Source of the DNA: an uncultured Fusibacter sp. | Lineage (GTDB): Bacteria; Bacillota; Clostridia; Peptostreptococcales; Acidaminobacteraceae | DNA length: 13,387 bases | Reading direction: 5' to 3' | NCBI GenBank assembly: GCA_937958285.1 | Contig: CALFXQ010000256.1 | Coordinates: 1 to 13,387, forward strand | In this document: piece by piece, positions 7,485 to 13,387 of the stretch | Numbering within the stretch: position 1 is the first letter of the stretch | How the letters are laid out: the number at the start of each line of letters is the position of its first letter | Notes under the pieces: model-generated | The model's database searches: none | What the model was told of the DNA's origin: nothing | Seen by the model: the letters and a program-made list of their open reading frames with translations, nothing else | Made by a program: the position numbers and the translations under genes

Positions 7485-8915
7485 CTTCAGCAGTTTTTTG
7501 TAGAGGTCTTCGTATTCCTTTGCTGAAACAGACCAACTCACATCTGTCTCCATGGCCCTTTTAACAATACCGTGCCATCTTGGTTTATCTTTATAAACCT
7601 CAAGTGCCTCTTTTATTGTAAAAAGCATCTCATGTGCATTGGCATTCAAGAACCCAAAACCAGTCCCCGTGTCGTTAAAGCGATTGTATGGCTCAACGGT
7701 GTCCATAAGGCCACCTGTTTGACGCACGAGCGGAATACTGCCATAGCGCATGGCAATGAGTTGTCCAATGCCACAAGGCTCAACAAGAGATGGCATTAGG
7801 AACAAGTCCGAGCTTGCATAAATCCTAGAGGCCATTGTATTGTCGAAGAAAATATTTGCGCTAACCATGTCGGGATGGAAACTGTCTAAACTTTTCAATG
7901 CATCTTCGTAGTGCTTATCTCCAGTTCCCAAGACAACGATTTGGCAAGGAAGATGTACCATTTCATCGAGTACGTGCAGTAATAAGTCTACTCCCTTTTG
8001 CTCCACCAATCGCGTAACCATTGCGATCATTGGGATATCTGGATCGCATTTCAAACGCAGCAACCGTTGCAGCATCATTTTGTTCTTGCGCTTCTTATCG
8101 AGGGCATCGCTTGGAGTATAGGTTTCAAAAATAACAGGGTCCTTTTCTGGATTGTATTGATCGTAATCTAGGCCATTTACAATGCCCGTCAATTTATGTC
8201 CAATACCGCTGACCACCTCTTCTAATCGCTCGCCATAGTAGGGAAACTTGATCTCGTTGGCATAAGTCTTACTCACGGTTGTAACGTGATCCGCATATAC
8301 GAGCCCCGCCTTCATAAAATTGACATTCCCAAAAATCTCAATTTTATCTGGCGTTAAGTAGCTGCTGTCTAAGCCATAAAAATCGCCGAGCATATCGAGG
8401 GGGAAATAGCCTTGGTAGCGCAAGTTGTGAATTGTAAATACGCTTTTAATCTTTGAGATTTTTGAGTCTGCATACATCCCGTCTTTAATGAGCAGTGGAA
8501 TAGGACCTGTGTGCCAGTCGTTGACATGTATCACATCTGGTGTAAAAACATCTGTACAGACGGTATCGAGCACAGCCTTAGAATAGAAGGCAAAGCGCTC
8601 CCCATCGTCGAAGTAACCGTATTGACCATCGCGTTTAAAGAAGTGTTCGTTGTCGATAAAATAGTACGTCAAATCATTGTATTCTGCGCTCAATAAACCA
8701 GCATACTGACTTCGCCAATTCATCTGTACTTGATAAGATTTAACAAAGGTCAATAATGATTCTAATTCCTTGGGAAAATTCTTATACTTTGGCATTACAA
8801 TGCGTACATCATGACCCATTGCCTTAAGCGCCTTCGGTAATGAATATGCCACATCTGCTAATCCACCAGTTTTTGCAAAAGGCACAGCCTCTGATGTTAC
8901 AAACAATACTTTCAT
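7482..8915 (-). CDS. glgA: Glycogen synthase, ADP-glucose dependent (GT5)
   Basis: It transfers glucose from ADP-glucose to the non-reducing end of a growing alpha-1,4-glucan. The length of 477 residues is standard. The N-terminal Rossmann domain begins with KVLFVTSEAVPFAKTGGLADV, in which Lys15 of the KTGGL loop binds ADP-glucose. HNLRYQG near residue 163 is the conserved region after the first domain's active-site cleft. The C-terminal GT-B domain has TRLVEQKG (Arg302, Lys307, donor phosphate contacts) and PSLVEPCGIGQLIAMRYG with Glu379. The ATG at 8915 has a strong AAGGAGGT site. It is 39 bp after glgD and nearly overlaps glgP. No missing residue or frameshift was seen. Confidence 0.97.
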   Translation of the reverse strand: MKVLFVTSEAVPFAKTGGLADVAYSLPKALKAMGHDVRIVMPKYKNFPKELESLLTFVKSYQVQMNWRSQYAGLLSAEYNDLTYYFIDNEHFFKRDGQYGYFDDGERFAFYSKAVLDTVCTDVFTPDVIHVNDWHTGPIPLLIKDGMYADSKISKIKSVFTIHNLRYQGYFPLDMLGDFYGLDSSYLTPDKIEIFGNVNFMKAGLVYADHVTTVSKTYANEIKFPYYGERLEEVVSGIGHKLTGIVNGLDYDQYNPEKDPVIFETYTPSDALDKKRKNKMMLQRLLRLKCDPDIPMIAMVTRLVEQKGVDLLLHVLDEMVHLPCQIVVLGTGDKHYEDALKSLDSFHPDMVSANIFFDNTMASRIYASSDLFLMPSLVEPCGIGQLIAMRYGSIPLVRQTGGLMDTVEPYNRFNDTGTGFGFLNANAHEMLFTIKEALEVYKDKPRWHGIVKRAMETDVSWSVSAKEYEDLYKKLLK

Positions 8916-8954
8916 CCCAAAACCTCCTTCTAAACTGCCACGATAGGCATAAAG

Positions 8955-10085
8955 TTAGATGACGCGCTGCTCCTTTTTAATGACAAAGGGAACACCACCA
9001 TCGCCCATAAGTATTTTTCGATCTCCGACTGTCACATTTTTATCTGCAATCACGTAATTCAAGTGCGCTGATTCTCCAATAACACTGTCTTGCATTATTA
9101 TGGCATTTCTAACGACTGCACCCTTTTTAACGTGAACGCCCCTAAACAAGATACTGTTCTCGACAGTGCCTTCAATAAAGCAACCATTTGCGATAATTGA
9201 GTTGGTCACTTGACTTGTGGGCGAATAAAAAGTCGATGGTTCGTCTTTTATTTTGGTATAGATGAGTCCATGGCCTGTAAAGACACTTTGATAGGTTTGG
9301 CGATTCAGTAAATCCATGTTTGCCTTATAGTAGTTGTTTATGGAATTGATACACTGCGCCGGGCCAGTATATGGGAACGCGTTGACCTTCAATCTTGAAA
9401 ACTGTGCAAGCACTGCTTGTTTGAGAAAATCTGTACTCCCACTTTGATAGGCATTGGTGATGATATCAATGAGTAATTCTTTCTTGAGAATGTACATCTC
9501 CAAAGAGAGGCAATAATCTTCTTTTGCTCCAAAATTGATACCCACGCCTTTAACGGCCATGTTTTGATCGACTTCTAAAACATCGAGTCCAATGTATTGA
9601 CTCGCATTTTGTCCGTCGACAATGTGCTTGCAAATCATTGTAATATCTGCACCGGTGGCTTTATGTGCTTCGAGCGCAGGGGTAAAATCAATGTTCACAA
9701 CCATGTAACTTCTGGTGATCAATACATATTCTTGTTTAGATTCTCTAATAAACCCTAAGTTATCTTTAAAATTTTCGATATCGCCATACCTTCTAATGGA
9801 TGACGAATAGTCAACCATTGGGTGTAGCATAAAAAGACCATCGCGCTTTCTATCTAAACTCCAATACTTTCCCGGACCCAAATGGTCTTGAAGAGATCTA
9901 AACTTGTGTCTTGTGAAGATAGCCACTCTTTGAATGCCGCTATTGACCATATTGGAGACCGCAAAGTCGATGACGCGATAACGCCCACCGAATGGAATGG
10001 CTGCAATGGGTCGATTGAAAGTAAGATCTTGTATTTTCTCTTCGTTTTCACTGAGATTTATGATGCCCATTAAGTCTTTTGACAT
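8955..10085 (-). CDS. glgD: ADP-glucose pyrophosphorylase accessory subunit
   Basis: GlgD is a paralogue of GlgC that joins it in a mixed enzyme and modulates activity in Gram-positive bacteria. The 376 residues have a nucleotidyltransferase-like domain (about 5-250) and a left-handed beta-helix region (about 285-350). It is clearly related to GlgC (IPFGGRYRVIDFAVSN at 30-45), but the sugar-nucleotide loop GGxGxRL is replaced by NLSENEEKI, the catalytic Asp of SGDHIY is Ser126 in TRSYMV, and the EKP lysine has no evident equivalent. It is therefore probably not catalytic by itself. The ATG at 10085 follows a GGAGGCG site that lies against the glgC stop, leaving 12 bp between the genes and suggesting coupled, balanced synthesis of the two subunits. 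Confidence 0.95.
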   Translation of the reverse strand: MSKDLMGIINLSENEEKIQDLTFNRPIAAIPFGGRYRVIDFAVSNMVNSGIQRVAIFTRHKFRSLQDHLGPGKYWSLDRKRDGLFMLHPMVDYSSSIRRYGDIENFKDNLGFIRESKQEYVLITRSYMVVNIDFTPALEAHKATGADITMICKHIVDGQNASQYIGLDVLEVDQNMAVKGVGINFGAKEDYCLSLEMYILKKELLIDIITNAYQSGSTDFLKQAVLAQFSRLKVNAFPYTGPAQCINSINNYYKANMDLLNRQTYQSVFTGHGLIYTKIKDEPSTFYSPTSQVTNSIIANGCFIEGTVENSILFRGVHVKKGAVVRNAIIMQDSVIGESAHLNYVIADKNVTVGDRKILMGDGGVPFVIKKEQRVI

Positions 10086-10097
10086 GCTGCGCCTCCA

Positions 10098-11243
10098 CTA
10101 TTCTTCAAACATTGGTGTATCTTCTGGGTTGCCAATAAGTATGATTTCGTCGCTATCTGGGTCACCTATGACTTCTCCAGGTTCGATGACATAGTCCTCT
10201 GTAACGATGGCCTTGTAAACTCTAGCGCCAGCGCCAACTTTTACCCCTGGAAACAAAATAGAGTCCTCAACAATAGCATCTTGGCCAACGAGAATTTCTG
10301 TAAAAAGAATGGAGTGCTTTAACGTACCGTGAATTTCACAACCTTCATTTACCATACAATTTTCGATTCGTGCATCACTTCCAATATATTGAGGCGGTAA
10401 ATCGTCGTTTTTGGTATATATTCTCCATGAATCGTCGTATAAATCGAGAGTGTTGTCGCGATCTAGCAGATCCATATTGCCTTCCCAGAAGCTGCGAATT
10501 GTACCGACATCTTTCCAGTAACCGTCAAATACATAGCCATATAGTTTAAGGCCTGCCTCTAACATCGAGGGAATAATGTTGTTTCCAAAATCGTGCTCTG
10601 ACTCTGGGTCTAAGTTGTCTTTCAACAGATAGGCTTTCAAAACCGACCAATTGAAGATATAGACACCCATGGAGGCCAGGGTACTCTTTGCGTGCTTAGG
10701 CTTTTCTTCAAACTCATAAATTCTCAGATCCTCATGGGTGTTGAGAATTCCAAATCTAGAGGTCTCTTCCATCGGCACATTTATAACACTTATGGTCACA
10801 TCAGCGCCTCTATCTTTATGAGACTCTAGCATCTTTGCATAATCCATTTTGTAAATATGATCGCCAGAAAGAATCAGTACATACTCGGGATTGTACATTT
10901 GAATGAAGTTGAGGTTCTCGTAAATCGCATTTGCAGTGCCTAAATACCATTTGCCACCTTCTGCAGATGTATAAGGCGGAAGAAGGCGCACGCCACCGTG
11001 TCTGCGGTCTAAATCCCATGGTATACCAATTCCCACATGGCTATTTAGGGCGAGAGGCTGATATTGTGTGAGTATGCCCACTGTGTCGATATTAGAGTTT
11101 GCACAATTCGAGAGTGTAAAGTCGATAATGCGATATTTTCCGCCATAAGGGACAGCGGGCTTGGCTACATTTGTTGTCAAGGACTTAAGTCGTGCGCCTT
11201 GACCGCCTGCGAGAATCATTGCAATTACTTCTTTTTTCTGCAT
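10098..11243 (-). CDS. glgC: Glucose-1-phosphate adenylyltransferase (catalytic subunit)
   Basis: This cytoplasmic enzyme makes ADP-glucose and pyrophosphate from ATP and glucose-1-phosphate, the committed and usually controlled step of bacterial glycogen synthesis. The catalytic domain has GGQGARL (13-19), AKPAVPYGGKYRIID (27-41), catalytic Asp128 in SGDHIYKMDY and Lys181 in EFEEKP. A left-handed beta-helix C-terminal domain follows (about 285-365). The length of 381 residues is usual for Firmicutes. The residue before AKPA is Val, not the Arg of the enterobacterial enzyme; Bacillus enzymes also tend to be hydrophobic here, which may mean different effector control, but that is inference. 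The ATG at 11243 has an AAAGGAGAC site. It is 23 bp after glgB and 12 bp before glgD. Confidence 0.97.
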   Translation of the reverse strand: MQKKEVIAMILAGGQGARLKSLTTNVAKPAVPYGGKYRIIDFTLSNCANSNIDTVGILTQYQPLALNSHVGIGIPWDLDRRHGGVRLLPPYTSAEGGKWYLGTANAIYENLNFIQMYNPEYVLILSGDHIYKMDYAKMLESHKDRGADVTISVINVPMEETSRFGILNTHEDLRIYEFEEKPKHAKSTLASMGVYIFNWSVLKAYLLKDNLDPESEHDFGNNIIPSMLEAGLKLYGYVFDGYWKDVGTIRSFWEGNMDLLDRDNTLDLYDDSWRIYTKNDDLPPQYIGSDARIENCMVNEGCEIHGTLKHSILFTEILVGQDAIVEDSILFPGVKVGAGARVYKAIVTEDYVIEPGEVIGDPDSDEIILIGNPEDTPMFEE

Positions 11244-11266
11244 AGTCTACGTCTCCTTTCTATTCC

Positions 11267-13162
11267 CTATTCCTCTTTAACTGCTTCTTTTTCGCGTTGC
11301 TTGGGCCTAAGAAGTATTGCTCCTAATGGTGGCATGGTGACTCTTAATGTAAAATTCTCATCTTCGGGATGCTCCCTCATGGAAACGAGGGGTTGTGAAT
11401 TCGTGATGCCCGATCCGTAAAAAAGCGAATCGTCAGTGTTGATTAACTCAAAATAAGTCGTTGCGTCTGGCACTTTGAGAGGATATTGTGTTCTCACAAC
11501 AGGTGTAAAGTTAAATGCTGCCAAAACATAATTTCCAGCTTTGTCTTTTCTCATAAATGCAATAATACTTTCGTTGTGGTTGTGGAACTCAACCCACTCA
11601 AATCCATCGTATGTAAATTCGAGTTGATGTAATTGAGGGAGCTCTTTATAAAGGTGATTAAGTGCTCTAAAACATGCATTTGCTCCTTTGTGAGAGTCAT
11701 AAGTCAACAAATGCCAGTCCAATTGATCCCATTCGTTCCATTCAATAAACTGGGCAAACTCATTGCCCATAAAATTCAACTTTTTCCCTGGATGAAACGC
11801 TTGGTAGGCCATAAGTAGGCGATAATTCGCAAATTTTCGCCAATAATCACCGGGCATTTTGCCGACGATTGATTTTTTTCCATGCACGACTTCATCGTGA
11901 GACAAGGGCAACAGAAAATTTTCATTGAAAGCATAGTAGATGCTAAAAGTCAGCTTCTCTTGATGGTGCTTCCTGCCAATTGGATCCACTGCAAGATATT
12001 TTAGCGAATCGTGCATCCAACCCATGTTCCATTTCAGGTTGAAGCCCAAACCACCATCGTGTACGGGGCGCGTGACTAATGGAAAGGCCGAAGACTCTTC
12101 TGCTATCATCCAAGTATTGGGATGCAGTTTGAAGATTGTGGTATTTAACTGTTGTAGAAACTTAACTGCATGCGTATTAATATCTCTTTCTGAATAAATG
12201 TCATAGCGCCCTGTCGCCATATGTTTGTGCAACATATAGGCAACTGCATCAACTCTAAGTCCGTCTGCATGAAAATAGGTCATCCAGAAGTTTGCATTAC
12301 TAATTAAAAAGGCTCGCACCTCCGGTCGTTCATAATCAAAGTTCATTGTTCCCCATTCGATATTTTCTCTCAATATGGAGTCTTCAGGCTCAAACAACGG
12401 CTGCCCATCATAGAGGGCCAGACCATGATCGTCTTTACAGTAGTGTCCAGGGACCCAATCTAATATCACTCCTATGCCTTCTTGATGACAGCGATCAATA
12501 AAGTACATTAAATCTTGTGGCTCGCCGAACCTACTTGTCACCGAAAAATAACCTGTTATTTGATAACCCCATGAACCATCATAGGGATGTTCCATTATTG
12601 GCATAAGCTCTAAATGGGTAAAACCGTGATGCTTTACATAGGGAATAATTCTATCGGCAATTTCTCGGTAACTGTACCACTTATGGTCATCGCGTTTCCA
12701 AGAAGATAAATTCACTTCGTAAATTGACAATGGCTTCTCTAAAATATCACCCTTGCTTCTTTGTGACATCCACACTTCGTCATGCCATTTATATCCCTCT
12801 AATGTATACACCTTCGAAGCAGTATGAGGGCGCACCTCGGAGAAGAAAGCAAAGGGGTCTGATTTTGTCAGCTTTTTCCCCCAGGAAGTATTAATCTGAT
12901 ACTTATAGATCACATCGCCTGCCAAACCTGGAATCCACGTTTGCCAGATTCCTTCGGGAGATATGCGCTTCATGGGATGATCATTGCCTTGCCATGCGTT
13001 AAAATCACCCACAACACTTACGCTATGCGCATGAGGTGCCCATGTTGTAAAGCGAATACCATCTCCATCCACTCTTGCGCCCATGATTTTAAATAGGTCT
13101 GTGTGCGTTCCTTCGTGAAAGAGATAGCGGTCGAGCTCGCTGATTTCTGTGTAATTAATCAT
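11267..13162 (-). CDS. glgB: 1,4-alpha-glucan branching enzyme (GH13)
   Basis: It cuts an alpha-1,4 chain and rejoins it in alpha-1,6 linkage, creating glycogen branches. From ATG 13162 the protein has 631 residues, the normal size. A CBM48 domain (about 25-110) precedes the GH13 barrel and a C-terminal all-beta domain (about 530-620). Catalytic regions are DWVPGH (235-240), GLRVDAVAYM with predicted nucleophile Asp305, AEES near 354-357 with the acid/base Glu, and LPLSHDEVVHGKKS with Asp423. The frame is open to ATG 13201, but that start has no ribosome binding site. GAAGGTG (13175-13169) lies 6 nt before ATG 13162, and the MINYTEISELDRYLFHEG start resembles other GlgB proteins. It is the first gene of the glycogen operon. 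The C-terminal tail (KQREKEAVKEE) is short and charged. Confidence 0.97.
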   Translation of the reverse strand: MINYTEISELDRYLFHEGTHTDLFKIMGARVDGDGIRFTTWAPHAHSVSVVGDFNAWQGNDHPMKRISPEGIWQTWIPGLAGDVIYKYQINTSWGKKLTKSDPFAFFSEVRPHTASKVYTLEGYKWHDEVWMSQRSKGDILEKPLSIYEVNLSSWKRDDHKWYSYREIADRIIPYVKHHGFTHLELMPIMEHPYDGSWGYQITGYFSVTSRFGEPQDLMYFIDRCHQEGIGVILDWVPGHYCKDDHGLALYDGQPLFEPEDSILRENIEWGTMNFDYERPEVRAFLISNANFWMTYFHADGLRVDAVAYMLHKHMATGRYDIYSERDINTHAVKFLQQLNTTIFKLHPNTWMIAEESSAFPLVTRPVHDGGLGFNLKWNMGWMHDSLKYLAVDPIGRKHHQEKLTFSIYYAFNENFLLPLSHDEVVHGKKSIVGKMPGDYWRKFANYRLLMAYQAFHPGKKLNFMGNEFAQFIEWNEWDQLDWHLLTYDSHKGANACFRALNHLYKELPQLHQLEFTYDGFEWVEFHNHNESIIAFMRKDKAGNYVLAAFNFTPVVRTQYPLKVPDATTYFELINTDDSLFYGSGITNSQPLVSMREHPEDENFTLRVTMPPLGAILLRPKQREKEAVKEE

Positions 13163-13214
13163 AATGCACACCTTCTCCCAGTGTTTTATTGCAGATTGCA
13201 TTCCGCTTTTTCAT
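13155..13214 (-). CDS. Possible 19-codon leader peptide overlapping the glgB start
   Basis: An ORF from ATG 13214 encodes MKKRNAICNKTLGEGVHYD and stops at TAA 13157-13155, 8 nt inside glgB, so the two overlap as ATGATTAA. It has an AAAGAGGT site 4 nt upstream. A second ATG at 13218 opens a 10-codon frame ending at 13186 with almost the same site. The arrangement is what translational coupling needs. The peptide has no run of one amino acid and no known family. A chance ORF of this size is quite possible, so this is a tentative call based on position and the upstream site only. Confidence 0.3.
   Translation of the reverse strand: MKKRNAICNKTLGEGVHYD
13160..13175 (-). promoter_or_regulatory. 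Ribosome binding site that sets the glgB start
   Basis: GAAGGTG (13175-13169) with a 6-nt spacer to ATG 13162 is the only good site near the glgB N-terminus. The upstream ATG at 13201 is preceded by AAGCGGA with no spacer, so the extra 13 codons are probably untranslated in this frame. Confidence 0.75.
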
Positions 13215-13275
13215 TCATACCTCTTTTTCTCACTTTTATGCGAAATATATTTAAAAGTAACCCGCTTTTATTGCA
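13184..13275. repeat. Two copies of TTTTATTGCA in the glgB leader
   Basis: The 10-mer is found at 13184-13193 and 13266-13275, and CCGCTTTT occurs at 13203-13210 and 13262-13269. In AT-rich DNA such sharing can be chance. Confidence 0.25.
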
Positions 13276-13292
13276 ATTCTGACGTATATACA

Positions 13293-13322
13293 TTTATAAT
13301 ATAGGAAAACGCAGGAAAACAA
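13293..13322 (-). promoter_or_regulatory. Proximal candidate glycogen operon promoter
   Basis: TATAAA (13298-13293) is a good -10 with TTGTTT (13322-13317) 18 nt upstream as a partial -35. The spacer contains the tandem GTTTTCCT repeat. The transcript would begin near 13286. Confidence 0.42.
13303..13320. repeat. Tandem 8-bp direct repeat AGGAAAAC, 10-bp period
   Basis: AGGAAAAC occurs at 13303-13310 and 13313-13320, exactly one helical turn apart, between the -35 and -10 of the proximal promoter. The spacing would place two protein contacts on one DNA face. Confidence 0.45.
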
Positions 13323-13339
13323 AAGACAAACGCGTGATT

Positions 13340-13369
13340 TTTATGTGAATTCCGTAAATTTTTTGTCAA
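13340..13369 (-). promoter_or_regulatory. Distal candidate glycogen operon promoter
   Basis: A perfect -35 TTGACA (13369-13364) is followed after 18 nt by CATAAA (13345-13340), which matches four of six bases of the -10 consensus. Flanking DNA is AT-rich. The transcript would begin near 13333. Confidence 0.5.
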
Positions 13370-13371
13370 TT

Positions 13372-13385
13372 GAGTTTTGAAACTC
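13372..13385. repeat. 14-bp palindrome (operator-like) beside the distal -35
   Basis: GAGTTT-TG-AAACTC is a perfect inverted repeat with 6-bp arms and a 2-bp centre. It ends 2 bp from the -35 TTGACA of the distal promoter, a place suited to a regulator site. It may also be part of a larger element cut by the window edge. Confidence 0.45.
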
Positions 13386-13387
13386 TT

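Larger units (their letters stand above)
13163..13387 (-). other. Glycogen operon promoter and leader region, AT-rich
   Basis: No conventional gene was found in this stretch. It holds two candidate promoters reading into glgB, a palindrome, a tandem 8-bp repeat and short AT-rich inverted repeats, including ACTTTTA at 13232-13238 with TAAAAGT at 13252-13258. The implied leaders are about 170 and 125 nt, much longer than those of pgsA or the EamA cluster. I recognise no known riboswitch and no terminator before glgB. Confidence 0.6.

Noticed and set aside
11064..11420. 118-codon plus-strand frame across the glgB/glgC junction
   Set aside because: Antisense to two secure genes and their ribosome binding site; Cys/Ser-rich translation typical of a shadow frame.
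13163..13201. Upstream ATG 13201 as glgB start
   Set aside because: No ribosome binding site, and the extra 13 residues are not typical of GlgB; ATG 13162 has GAAGGTG at proper spacing.
13325..13340. CcpA catabolite site (cre) around ACAAACGCGTGAT in the glgB upstream region
   Set aside because: Only the AAACG-type core fits; both outer ends mismatch the cre consensus, so catabolite control cannot be claimed.
1..13387. Mobile element, CRISPR array, tRNA/rRNA or defence system
   Set aside because: No transposase, integrase, regularly spaced repeats, cloverleaf or rRNA-like sequence was seen; all main genes fall in known housekeeping families.

Overview
The window reads as chromosomal DNA of a low-to-moderate GC Gram-positive anaerobe, most likely a member of the Clostridia (Firmicutes). 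This is inferred from strong AGGAGG-type ribosome binding sites, sigma-A-like promoters with extended -10 elements, Rho-independent terminators, a paired glgC/glgD ADP-glucose pyrophosphorylase, and a DUF1461-type membrane protein. No genus can be named from the sequence alone.

Layout. Positions 1-488 (minus) hold the 5' part of a membrane protein of the DUF1461/TIGR01906 family, which runs off the left edge. Next comes a minus-strand cluster of a DMT/EamA transporter (2433-1546), a stand-alone CheY-like receiver (1495-1136) and a Bcp/PrxQ peroxiredoxin (1126-650), closed by a terminator at 565-608. A divergent promoter region at about 2434-2575 separates it from pgsA (2576-3106, plus), a phospholipid synthase gene. 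pgsA converges on the glycogen operon, and both share a very strong bidirectional terminator at 3118-3172.

The right two thirds (13162 down to 3175, minus) is one complete glycogen operon in the order glgB-glgC-glgD-glgA-glgP-pulA. Gaps between its genes are about 10 to 40 bp and no internal terminator was seen. GlgC with GlgD makes ADP-glucose, GlgA polymerises it, GlgB adds alpha-1,6 branches, GlgP phosphorolyses the outer chains to glucose-1-phosphate, and a type I pullulanase cuts the branch points. Synthesis and breakdown are thus encoded together, with pulA apparently filling the debranching role often held by glgX.

Upstream of glgB is an AT-rich region (13163-13387) with two candidate promoters, a palindrome abutting the distal -35, a tandem 8-bp repeat, and a 19-codon leader ORF whose stop overlaps the glgB start. 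This is the least explained part of the window. Otherwise the content is conventional: I found no mobile element, CRISPR array, tRNA or rRNA, and no sign of a wholly new system.
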